64,000 nt of DNA from Carnimonas bestiolae (GTDB lineage Bacteria; Pseudomonadota; Gammaproteobacteria; Pseudomonadales; Halomonadaceae), in assembly GCF_051251125.1 (NCBI RefSeq), contig NZ_JBPCZL010000003.1; one strand, 5' to 3'. The notes beneath the pieces were generated by a model that made no database searches, was not told where the DNA came from, and saw only the letters and a program-made list of their open reading frames with translations. The translations under genes and the position numbers were made by a program. Each line of letters opens with the position of its first letter. The stretch's first letter is position 1. Positions 52,688-60,729 of the stretch are shown here, piece after piece.

Positions 52688-54716
52688 GCTGATCCCCTTT
52701 ATTGTTATCCGGCGCTTTATCGTGGCGGGACGTACTGTTATTGAAACTCACCGAGCTCGACCGATAGGGGTTGCCACCCGTGATACTCGAGGATGCTGAA
52801 GACGCTGACGGTTTATCACCCTTCTGAGGCATCTGCGCGTTATCGCCTTGAGGCGGCCCTGATGGCTGCTGTGGCTGTTGCTGTGCCTGCTGCGGCTGCG
52901 CTGCCGAAGCCCTTGAGGAAGGCTGCCGCTGCGCTGGCCCCGCCGACGGTCGAACACCCGGCGGCTGACCGCTAGCGCCCTTCGCGCCAGCCTGACCGCC
53001 GCCCTGCCCCTGCCGCGCTGCATTTAGCTGAGCGATAACCTTGCGGGTTTCGTCGATCACCTGAATAGAGCCTTTCTGCAGCACCGCCAGGCGATGGGAA
53101 ACCGCCAGCAGCCCCGGGCGATGGGTGACCACGATAACCGTGACTTTTTGCTCGCGGAGCCTTGTGAGCGCCTCGACCAGCGCCTTGTCACCTTCGTCGT
53201 CGAGGCTGGCGTTGGGTTCATCGAGAACCACCAGCCGCGGTTTGCCAAACATGGCGCGCGCCAAGGCAACACGCTGGCGCTGACCACCAGAGAGCCCTAC
53301 GCCCCCGACGCCAATGCGCGTGTCGTAGCCTTGTGGAAGGTTGAGAATCAGCTGATGCGCGCCTGCGATGCGGGCCGCTTCAATCACCTGCTCGGCAAGC
53401 TGCTCGTCACCGCTTTCCGCGACAGCAAACCGGGAGATGTTTTCACTCACGGTGCCTTCGAATAGCTCGACATCCTGCGGCAGATAGCCGACATGACTAC
53501 CCAGCCGCTCGGCATCCCACTGCGCCATGTCGGCACCATCGATACGCACCTTGCCGGAGCGCGGTTTCCATACGCCAACCGCGGCGCGCGCCAGCGTCGA
53601 CTTGCCCGAACCCGATGGGCCTATAACACCGAGAATGGTACCGGCCGCCAGCGAGAATCCCACGTTGATCAATGACGGCGCCTTGCTCATTGGCGGCACT
53701 ACCGTCACGGCCTCAAACGACAGCTCTCCCTGCGGAGCAGGCAGCGGCGTCGCCTTATCCCGTTCGGGATGCTTTTCAAGCAGCTGCTCAAGACGCTGCC
53801 ACGACAGCCGCGCCCCGGACCACTGACGCCACGCATTGATCAGCAAATCGATGGGAGCCAGCACTCGACCACCCAGAATAGAGCCGGCGATCATCATGCC
53901 GGGGCTAATCTCGCCGTTCAGTGCAAGCAGCGCGCCCAGCCCCAACAACCCCGACTGCAGGCCGATACGCACCGACTTCGAACATGCCGTAATGAGCGCG
54001 GTACGCTCACTGGCAATCGCCTGACGTTCGACGTAGCCGTGATGCAGTCCGCGCCAGCGACTGAACAACCGCCCGATCATGCCCATCGCCTCGATGGCTT
54101 CAGCGTTGCGCAGATGACCTTCGGCAATCTGATTAGCATGAACCGAGAGCTTGCCCGCCTCGCTGAGCGGGGCGCGCGAGAAGCGTTCGTTGATCCACGC
54201 CAGTATGATCAGAATGACCGCGCCGGCCGTCGCCAGCAGCCCCAGCCACGGGCTGAACAGATAGAGCAGAATGAGATAAAGCGGAAACCACGGCGCATCG
54301 AAGAAGGCGAAGATGGCGTTGCCGGTAAGAAACTGACGCAGCGAGTTCAGATCGCTGAAGGCCTGAGAGGCGTTGGCCTGACCAGTGGCCAGGCCCCTTT
54401 CGAAGCTGGCGCCGTGCACTCGGCCGCCCAGCGTGCGGTCAAACTTGCGCCCCATCTGAATGACGATCAGGCTGCGGACGTACTCCATGGCCCCCATTAA
54501 TGCCAGCAGCCCGACGACTATCAGGGTAAGCATCAGCAGCGTAAAGCCGTTGCCCGAGGTGAGTACCCGGTCATATACCTGCAGCATGTAGATGGAGGGC
54601 ACCAGCATCAGAAGGTTGATGATGGCGCTGAATACCGCTATTCCACGCAGCCCGCTCTTGTTGGCCTTTAGTGCTTCTTTTATTTCACTGCGGTTGAGAG
54701 GAGTTGTCGTTGACAT
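52674..54716 (-). CDS. hasD: Type I secretion ABC transporter (HasD/PrtD/AprD-like) with a low-complexity C-terminal tail
   Basis: A 680-residue exporter. The membrane domain (about 1-310, six segments) contains FFDAPWFPLYLILLYLFSPWLGLL and the ISPGMMIAGSILGGRVLAPID signature typical of PrtD/HasD/AprD. The ATPase domain follows: Walker A GPSGSGKST (366-374), signature LSGGQ (475-479), Walker B RLVVLDEP (about 494-502), H-loop His532. There is no N-terminal peptidase domain, as in protease/hemophore exporters. From about residue 569 a Gln/Pro/Ser/Gly-rich tail of about 110 residues is added; usual members end near 580-590. HasA lies across the divergent region, so it is the likeliest substrate (inference). 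Confidence 0.92.
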   Translation of the reverse strand: MSTTTPLNRSEIKEALKANKSGLRGIAVFSAIINLLMLVPSIYMLQVYDRVLTSGNGFTLLMLTLIVVGLLALMGAMEYVRSLIVIQMGRKFDRTLGGRVHGASFERGLATGQANASQAFSDLNSLRQFLTGNAIFAFFDAPWFPLYLILLYLFSPWLGLLATAGAVILIILAWINERFSRAPLSEAGKLSVHANQIAEGHLRNAEAIEAMGMIGRLFSRWRGLHHGYVERQAIASERTALITACSKSVRIGLQSGLLGLGALLALNGEISPGMMIAGSILGGRVLAPIDLLINAWRQWSGARLSWQRLEQLLEKHPERDKATPLPAPQGELSFEAVTVVPPMSKAPSLINVGFSLAAGTILGVIGPSGSGKSTLARAAVGVWKPRSGKVRIDGADMAQWDAERLGSHVGYLPQDVELFEGTVSENISRFAVAESGDEQLAEQVIEAARIAGAHQLILNLPQGYDTRIGVGGVGLSGGQRQRVALARAMFGKPRLVVLDEPNASLDDEGDKALVEALTRLREQKVTVIVVTHRPGLLAVSHRLAVLQKGSIQVIDETRKVIAQLNAARQGQGGGQAGAKGASGQPPGVRPSAGPAQRQPSSRASAAQPQQAQQQPQQPSGPPQGDNAQMPQKGDKPSASSASSSITGGNPYRSSSVSFNNSTSRHDKAPDNNKGDQHGEG

Positions 54717-55010
54717 CGAAATCCTGTTCTTTAGCAACACGCGGGGCAACGCCTAACGCCGCTCCGACTTACGACTATTGTTGTTTGGCTGCGGATGTGC
54801 GTCTACCGCCAAGCTACTACTGGGGCTAACGACCCTCTACTGAATCAAGCTAGACGTTATCTGCAACGTTTGCCAGTCACTCAGGAAAAGCGTGCCTTCG
54901 TACCGCTGAATTATAGCATGCTGATATTTAATTACCGCTTATTTTAATGGCGCTGGGGACTACTTACTCATACGAACACTCCCTGACAGCGACGAGAAAC
55001 TCTTTTTAGC

Positions 55011-55029
55011 ATTGCAAATAAACTGCAAT
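55011..55029. promoter_or_regulatory. Operator-like dyad ATTGCA-N7-TGCAAT
   Basis: Perfect 6-bp inverted half-sites separated by seven bases. The right half-site is reused in a second overlapping dyad (GCAA-N7-TTGC, 55025-55039), giving three half-sites in a row. It lies about 295 bases upstream of hasD and 670 upstream of hasR. The pattern is visible; a function as a regulator-binding site is only a suggestion. Confidence 0.35.
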
Positions 55030-55032
55030 ACA

Positions 55033-55245
55033 ATGTTGCTATTAAACTATCCTCACACTATCGCAACGCCCGCTGCGGTGCTAGAAGAGCTACGAGCGGC
55101 ATCACAGCGCATCGCCTTCCGCACGGAGGAACACATCAATGCCGCGCATGCACGCGTTTATTATGAAGAACACATGACATTAAAAGAAGAAGTCGCCCTA
55201 CTTTTACAACCGTCCGAAGCGCCAGATAACCGCACCACCAAGTAA
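55033..55245 (+). CDS. Possible small protein of unknown function
   Basis: A 70-residue open frame (MLLLNYPHTIATPAAVLEEL...) with a helix-rich, charged middle and no signal peptide or recognised domain. It lacks a good ribosome-binding site at this ATG; a TTG 21 bases upstream is also open. Inside it an out-of-frame ATG at 55139 has a better GGAGGA site but opens only 12 codons. It may be a real short gene or chance in an AT-rich regulatory region. Confidence 0.25.
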   Translation: MLLLNYPHTIATPAAVLEELRAASQRIAFRTEEHINAAHARVYYEEHMTLKEEVALLLQPSEAPDNRTTK

Positions 55246-55641
55246 CTCTATTTGCGGCGTGCTGATTATTTTTCCATTAAAACCATGATGGCATTATCAT
55301 ATAATAATCGGCATATAATAAATTCGTGCCAATACATAATCGGACGCGTCCATTTAGCACCTTACTTATGTTATTTAGCCGCTAACTACTTTCCCCTTTG
55401 GTGTGCCCCCTGCCGCAATGCCGCGTCGACGCTGGGTTTCCCCCACCGTTCAGCGTTCGGATTCCCGCAGCCGCGTCGCCTTCACGTGGTGCCGCTCACT
55501 TTTATTATCATTATCTTAAATTTTTTAAATGCCGACGATTATTCGTGGGCCCGGCAGCAGCGAGAGGTGGACCGATTAATTTCCACAAACACTATCGCAT
55601 TCCGCGCGACATATTGCTCAGAGATGGCCTAAGGCAATGAA

Positions 55642-55683
55642 TTGCACATCCGAACACATTTGATGATAATGTTAATCATTATC
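55642..55683 (+). promoter_or_regulatory. hasR promoter with Fur box
   Basis: GATAATGTTAATCATTATC at 55665-55683 differs from the Fur consensus GATAATGATAATCATTATC at one position out of 19. Its first hexamer GATAAT (55665-55670) is also a good -10, 17 bases from a weak -35 TTGCAC (55642-55647), so Fur binding would cover the -10. The box is 17 bases before the hasR start codon. The Fur match is seen directly; iron repression of hasRA is inference from this match. Confidence 0.9.
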
Positions 55684-55700
55684 ATTACTGGAACGAAGAT

Positions 55701-58583
55701 GTGAAACGCCGACACTCATTAGGAGGTTATGTCGCACTCAGTGCGCCGACACTCGCCGTCGTTATGCTAGTGGCGGCAACGCCTGATGTCGCCACAGCTG
55801 CCGAAAATTTGCGCAACACGTCCCTCGATAGCAAGCGCAGCTACCGGTTTGACCAACCGGCAATGCCGCTAAGCGACGCGCTCAAGCGTATCAGTCAAAC
55901 AAGCCACCTGCCTCTGCGCTATCAACAAACGCCCAGCACCACCACCATGGCACCTGCTTTACACGGTGAACAGACGCTCAATCAAGCACTTACGACGCTC
56001 CTTGAGGATTCCGGCTGGCAAGCACAGCGGGCCAGCGACGGCGCTATCGTTATCCATCGCGCGCACGAGACATCGTCGCCACCATCGGCCGTGCAGCAGC
56101 TCGATCGCATTACCGTGCTGGCAAACCGGAGCGACTACGTTTACAGCGCTCCGCGCGCCGTTAGCGAGATTACCGAAGAAGAGATTCAGCGCGTTCCCAT
56201 TCGCCATACCGCCGAGCTATTGCGCGATACCCCGGGGGTAACCAGCGCCGTCAACCGTTACGACCCTGGGCTGTCGATCAATATTCGCGGCATGCAGGAC
56301 TTCGGCCGCGTCAACATGATGATCGATGGCATGCGTCAGAACTTCGTCAAAACCGGCCACCAGCAGCGTAACGGCCAAATGTACGTCGATTCAGAGCTGC
56401 TGTCGGGCGTTACCCTTGAGCGCGGCCCGCGTTCGAACGCTCACGGTGCCGGCGCGATGGCGGGGCAGGCTAACTTTCATACCATCGACGCTGACGACAT
56501 TATCCGCGAGGGCAACAGCGCGGGCGTTAGGCTGCGCGGCAATAGCGGCCTGTTCGGCGAAGGCAATGGCGTTCACTTTATCGGCAGTGCTGCGGTAGCG
56601 GGCAAAATCGATAATTTCGAATGGATTGCTGCGCACTCACGGCGCTCGCTGGGCGACTATCGGTTGGGCAAGCATGGCAGCATTGATCACAACACCGTGG
56701 CGGAAGTGGGCCAACCGGAAACATCGCGGCCCTATAACGACATGAAAAACGCTCGCCAACGGCAGGATTCCGATCTGCTGAAAGGCAAATACAACTTCTC
56801 GCCCGATCAATCGCTGCAGCTCAGCTATATAGCGACGAAGGTGCGCTATTCGAGCATGGCGGACATGAACACCGCGCTTAGCAACGGCCAGCAAGAAGCG
56901 TGGCGCAAACTCGGCGATTCGAAGGATCGCAACCAGAATATCGCTCTCGATTACCACTTCGATCCCAGCGATAACCCGTTGGTCGATTTGAATGCCAAGC
57001 TCTACTTCGCTCACACCAAAAGCAACACCGACAACGCCCCGCCACCGCGCTCGGAACAGCAACAGCAAATGAGCGACATGGCGCATCAGATGGGCTTTTG
57101 CGATCAGAATCCAGTACCGGCTTCGTGGCAGGACGCCTGCGACACCGGCACCGCCAGCAATCAAAAAATTCGCACCAATACCCTCGGGCTGGTGGTGGAC
57201 AATACCTCACGCTGGCAGCTCACCAATTCCACCCAGCTATCCGCCAATTACGGTGTTGAGTTCTATCAGGATCGCGGGCGTTCGGTGCGCAGTGAGAACC
57301 GCGACGGGCAGCAAATTTCCAGCCAGCCTGATGGGCTGAACGGCAACGGACATCGCAAGATGGAGAGTCTGTTCGGCAACCTGGCGCTGGAAAACGAGCT
57401 CTATACGCTGTCGGCGGGGCTGCGCTATGACCATTACTCACTCAGCGGCGACACCAACGTACCGGGCGCCAAGGGCGAGAATAGCTATGATCGCTTTATG
57501 CGCCTTAGCTGCCCCGCCAATATTTACTCTCAGCCCGATAGCTCGGTGGGTAGTGCGCGCTGGCTATGCGAGGGGGGCAGAGACCACGGGGAAGCATGGC
57601 TGGCCGACCATTACAGCCAATGGAGGAGCAATCCTAATCACAACCCGTGGGGAACCGGCAATAGCCGCCCCTCCGTGGTATCCACGCAAGAAGAGCAGCA
57701 TATTCACAGATCGGGTGGTCACTTCTCGCCGACGCTGGCAGCGGCGCTGCGCCCCACTTCATGGATGGAGCTATACGCTAACTGGGGAAAATCGTGGCGT
57801 CCGCCAAGCCTCAACGAAACCCTGATGGCGGGCAGCCATCCCGAAGACCAAGCGACGCAGCTGTTTCCTAACCCTAACCTCGATCCTGAAACCTCCACCA
57901 CCTGGGAGTTGGGCACTAACCTGAACTTCCATCAGCTGTTTACCAGCGATGATCGGCTAATGGTCAAGTTCGACTATTTCAATACCACTGCCCACAACTA
58001 TATCTATACCGCCATCGGCAACGGCATGCCCGCTGACACCGGCGCCGGGCTGAACCAAACCATCTTCGTCAACAACCTGCGCCAGATGCGCTTCCGCGGC
58101 CTTGAACTACAAGGCCAGTACGACGCGGGCTGGCTGTACGGTGGGGTTAGCTATACGCGCTATATCGACTCCGATAACGACGATGCCTGCAAGCTGACCT
58201 ATCCGCTCGGCAGTGCTTATCCCGGAAATCGCGGCCAAGTGGATTGCGGCAACAATGCCTTCAATGCGATGGCGGTGTCGCCGGTCAATAAAACCACCGC
58301 GCATCTGGGCACCCGCTTGTTCGAGCGCCGGCTGGATACCGGCATTCGCTACAACTACACCGGCAACGGCCACTACAACCCTTCTGCCGGCGGTGGCCAA
58401 ACCTCGTGGAGCGCCACCACCTGGGACTGGTACGCCAGCGTCCAGATCATCGACAACCTTAAGCTGACGGCCGCCATCGACAACCTTACCGATCAACGCT
58501 ATCTCGACAATTTCTCCGATGCTCTGGCACAGACCTGGGCACCAGGAAGAACCACCACGGTAGGGATGGAAGTTGCCTTTTAA
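55701..58583 (+). CDS. hasR: TonB-dependent haem/hemophore receptor HasR
   Basis: A 960-residue outer membrane receptor starting at GTG, with a signal peptide (VALSAPTLAVVMLVAATPDVATA), an N-terminal STN signalling domain (about 45-120; FDQPAMPLSDALKRISQTSHL), a plug (DRITVLANRSDYVY then IQRVPIRHTAELLRDTPGV; GLSINIRGMQDFGRVNMMIDGMRQ), and a barrel ending WAPGRTTTVGMEVAF. Haem-receptor motifs are present: WRPPSLNE (699-706, FRAP-like), His713, and FPNPNL (722-727). The STN domain usually signals to an anti-sigma factor, yet none is encoded nearby. The Fur box stands just upstream; hasA follows after 121 bases. Confidence 0.93.
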   Translation: MKRRHSLGGYVALSAPTLAVVMLVAATPDVATAAENLRNTSLDSKRSYRFDQPAMPLSDALKRISQTSHLPLRYQQTPSTTTMAPALHGEQTLNQALTTLLEDSGWQAQRASDGAIVIHRAHETSSPPSAVQQLDRITVLANRSDYVYSAPRAVSEITEEEIQRVPIRHTAELLRDTPGVTSAVNRYDPGLSINIRGMQDFGRVNMMIDGMRQNFVKTGHQQRNGQMYVDSELLSGVTLERGPRSNAHGAGAMAGQANFHTIDADDIIREGNSAGVRLRGNSGLFGEGNGVHFIGSAAVAGKIDNFEWIAAHSRRSLGDYRLGKHGSIDHNTVAEVGQPETSRPYNDMKNARQRQDSDLLKGKYNFSPDQSLQLSYIATKVRYSSMADMNTALSNGQQEAWRKLGDSKDRNQNIALDYHFDPSDNPLVDLNAKLYFAHTKSNTDNAPPPRSEQQQQMSDMAHQMGFCDQNPVPASWQDACDTGTASNQKIRTNTLGLVVDNTSRWQLTNSTQLSANYGVEFYQDRGRSVRSENRDGQQISSQPDGLNGNGHRKMESLFGNLALENELYTLSAGLRYDHYSLSGDTNVPGAKGENSYDRFMRLSCPANIYSQPDSSVGSARWLCEGGRDHGEAWLADHYSQWRSNPNHNPWGTGNSRPSVVSTQEEQHIHRSGGHFSPTLAAALRPTSWMELYANWGKSWRPPSLNETLMAGSHPEDQATQLFPNPNLDPETSTTWELGTNLNFHQLFTSDDRLMVKFDYFNTTAHNYIYTAIGNGMPADTGAGLNQTIFVNNLRQMRFRGLELQGQYDAGWLYGGVSYTRYIDSDNDDACKLTYPLGSAYPGNRGQVDCGNNAFNAMAVSPVNKTTAHLGTRLFERRLDTGIRYNYTGNGHYNPSAGGGQTSWSATTWDWYASVQIIDNLKLTAAIDNLTDQRYLDNFSDALAQTWAPGRTTTVGMEVAF

Positions 58584-58704
58584 CGGCATGGCGCAGTGAG
58601 CGCCGCTAGTGCGTTCACCTACTTTGAACAGCTGTACTGCACACCGTGCGCTTAGCGCGACGGTTTGACTACTGCGCTCAGGCGCACCACCAAGGAGAAT
58701 GAAC

Positions 58705-59277
58705 ATGAGTGCTTCGATCGCGTATGACGGCGCCACCCTGCCCAACGGGCTAACGCTGGATGACAGCCTGAAGGCAGTGCTACAGGCGTTCCAGCAGAGT
58801 GGTCTGGAAGGCAGCCATCCCAACAATACCGGCGGTTTCCAAGGCGGCGATATGTTCAGCGGCAGCAGCTATAGCTACGCCGATAGTGAGCTAGGCTTCG
58901 CTTTCAAGGCAGAAGGCGACCTGCATTACTACTTCCCGCCCATCAGCGGCCCCAGTCAGGGCGACAATATTCCTGCGCACACGCTGTGGGGCGAGATTGA
59001 CTCGATCACCCTCGGCGGCGGCTTGAACGGTAACGGCAGCGAGGTCATCGATCCGCTCTTCACCATCGATTTCAGCACGCCTATCGAGGGCGCGCTGGAC
59101 GAGGGCCGCGCCAATGACGTGCATGACATTGTGTATGGCCTGATGAACGGCTCGGTGGAAGGCTACGGCGACGATAACCACGGCGGACTGCTGGCGGCGC
59201 TGCAGGATCAGGGCGTCAACCTCGACGCTTCCGTTGCTGATGTGGTGGGTATTGCGGCGCAGGACGTGGCGGCCTAA
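58705..59277 (+). CDS. hasA: Secreted haem-binding hemophore HasA
   Basis: A 190-residue protein with no signal peptide, as expected for a type I substrate with a C-terminal secretion signal (last residues VVGIAAQDVAA). Family landmarks relative to Serratia HasA: HPNNTGGFQGG carrying His38 (equivalent of His32), DLHYYF with Tyr75, PAHTLWGEIDSITLGGGL with His92 (equivalent of His83), and VHDIVYGLMNG. The span between Tyr75 and His92 is 17 residues against 8 in Serratia. I chose the second ATG, eight bases from AAGGAG, over the first, which is only one base from it. It extracts haem outside the cell and delivers it to HasR. Confidence 0.93.
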   Translation: MSASIAYDGATLPNGLTLDDSLKAVLQAFQQSGLEGSHPNNTGGFQGGDMFSGSSYSYADSELGFAFKAEGDLHYYFPPISGPSQGDNIPAHTLWGEIDSITLGGGLNGNGSEVIDPLFTIDFSTPIEGALDEGRANDVHDIVYGLMNGSVEGYGDDNHGGLLAALQDQGVNLDASVADVVGIAAQDVAA

Positions 59278-59359
59278 GCGCAATAGCCCCGTGACAGCAG
59301 CACTGATCTGCCGCTTGGCAGTGTGGGGCTCAGCGCTACGCGCCACTTTAGCAACGCAC

Positions 59360-59397
59360 AGCGGCCTGCTGGTTAACCGGCAGGCCGCTGCTTTTCT
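59360..59397 (+). terminator. Rho-independent terminator after hasA
   Basis: A perfect 10-bp stem (AGCGGCCTGC at 59360-59369 and GCAGGCCGCT at 59380-59389) with a 10-base loop is followed by GCTTTTCTT. It lies about 80 bases past the hasA stop and ahead of the converging lldD-like gene. Confidence 0.85.
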
Positions 59398-59422
59398 TCG
59401 CGCGAATTCAGCGTTGGATACG

Positions 59423-60577
59423 CTACGCGGTAGGATAGCTGCCCGGCCGCAGGATCGAACTATCCACATCGGCGATGTTGCGCAGCCCGCAAAACGCTAG
59501 CGTGATATCCAGCTCGTTACGAATCAGCTCGATACATTGGCTCACGCCCTCTTCACCCATAGCGCCCAGACCGTACAGGAAAGGACGTCCGATAAAAGCG
59601 CCCTTGGCTCCCAGCGCGATCGAACGCAGCACGTCCTGACCCGAGCGAATACCGCCGTCGATATAGAGTTCCGCCCGATCGCCCACCTGCTGCGCTATTG
59701 CCGGGAAAGCATCGATCGATGCCGCTGCACCGTCCAACTGACGTCCGCCGTGGTTCGACACCACAATCGCATCGGCCCCCGCATTGACCGCCAGCTCAGC
59801 ATCTTCGGGCTCCAGAATCCCCTTGATGATCAGCGGCCCTCCCCAGCGCTCCTTGATCCATTTGACGTCATCCCACGACAGCGACGGATCGAATTGCGAG
59901 GCGGTCCATTTCGATAATGAAGTCAGGTCGGTGGTGTCCTTCACATGTCCGACAATGTTGCCGAAGGTGCGGTGTTTGGTCTTGGCCATCGCCAGACACC
60001 AGCGCCATTTGGTGAGCAAATCGAGCAGCGCCCCCACTGATAGTTTGGGCGGCACCGACAGGCCGTTTTTCACATCCGCATGACGCTGGCCCAGTATCTG
60101 TAAATCGGCGGTAAGCACCAGCGCTGAGCAGCCCACCGCCTTGGCACGATCAATCAGGTTATTAATAAAGTCGCGATCGCGCATTACATACAGCTGGAAC
60201 CAGAACGGTGACGATACCGCGTCGGCAACGTCTTCCAGCGAGCAGATGCTCATGGTGGAGAGCGTATAAGGAACGCCGGCCTTTTCAGCGGCACGCGCAG
60301 CCAGAATTTCGCCATCGGCATGCTGCATGCCGGTAAGCCCCGTGGGAGCCAGCGCTAACGGCATCGACGCCTGCTGCCCCATTAGCGTGGTGCCTAGCTG
60401 GCGATTCGCCATATCCACCATCACGCGCTGACGAAACTTGATACGCTCGAACGCCTGCTGGTTATCGCGGTAGGTGCTTTCGGTCCACGCCCCTGAATCG
60501 ACATAGTCGTAAAACATTTTTGGCACGCGCCGCTTTGCCAATAGACGCAAGTCTTCGATACAGGTGATGGTGGACAT
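59423..60577 (-). CDS. lldD: FMN-dependent L-lactate / alpha-hydroxyacid dehydrogenase (LldD-like)
   Basis: A 384-residue FMN enzyme of the LldD/glycolate oxidase family. It shows the N-terminal RRVPKMFYDYVDSGAWTE, APTGLTGM, LSTMSICSLEDV, the WFQLYVMRDR segment, KGILEPEDA, and the active-site signature VVSNHGGRQLDG with catalytic His, then ADLQ/DGGIRSGQDVLRSIALGAKGAFIGRPFLYG. It oxidises (S)-2-hydroxyacids and would pass electrons to the respiratory chain in LldD. E. coli LldD is 396 residues. No lactate permease or LldR regulator is adjacent, so the exact substrate is uncertain. Confidence 0.85.
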   Translation of the reverse strand: MSTITCIEDLRLLAKRRVPKMFYDYVDSGAWTESTYRDNQQAFERIKFRQRVMVDMANRQLGTTLMGQQASMPLALAPTGLTGMQHADGEILAARAAEKAGVPYTLSTMSICSLEDVADAVSSPFWFQLYVMRDRDFINNLIDRAKAVGCSALVLTADLQILGQRHADVKNGLSVPPKLSVGALLDLLTKWRWCLAMAKTKHRTFGNIVGHVKDTTDLTSLSKWTASQFDPSLSWDDVKWIKERWGGPLIIKGILEPEDAELAVNAGADAIVVSNHGGRQLDGAAASIDAFPAIAQQVGDRAELYIDGGIRSGQDVLRSIALGAKGAFIGRPFLYGLGAMGEEGVSQCIELIRNELDITLAFCGLRNIADVDSSILRPGSYPTA

Positions 60578-60729
60578 GGGAGCCTCTTGCCGGAATGTGA
60601 ATCACCCAACAGCCTACCTCATTCCCGCCCTGCCATGTGACTTGACGGCGACAACTGCGCCGAAAGCCGCATTCACTCTGCGTTAGCTCGAAGGCCAGGA
60701 CGTTGCTCGCGAAGATGCTTTGTCTTGCT

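Larger units (their letters stand above)
54717..55700. other. AT-rich divergent region between hasD and hasR
   Basis: This 984-base stretch is clearly richer in A+T than its surroundings. It contains an ATTGCA-N7-TGCAAT dyad (55011-55029), a weak 70-codon open frame (55033-55245), and the hasR promoter with its Fur box (55642-55683). No promoter for hasD was identified with confidence. No sigma/anti-sigma pair (hasI/hasS) is encoded here or elsewhere in the window. Confidence 0.5.

Noticed and set aside
55139..55177. 12-codon frame with a good GGAGGA site as a leader peptide
   Set aside because: No following attenuator hairpin or regulated gene nearby; too short to support.
55291..55312. Second Fur-box-like AT-rich palindrome (GCATTATCATATAATAATC)
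   Set aside because: When aligned to the 19-base Fur consensus only about half the positions agree; the true box is at 55665-55683.
55252..55632. 126-codon frame in the hasD-hasR region
   Set aside because: Translation looks random, no ribosome-binding site, and the region is AT-rich regulatory DNA.
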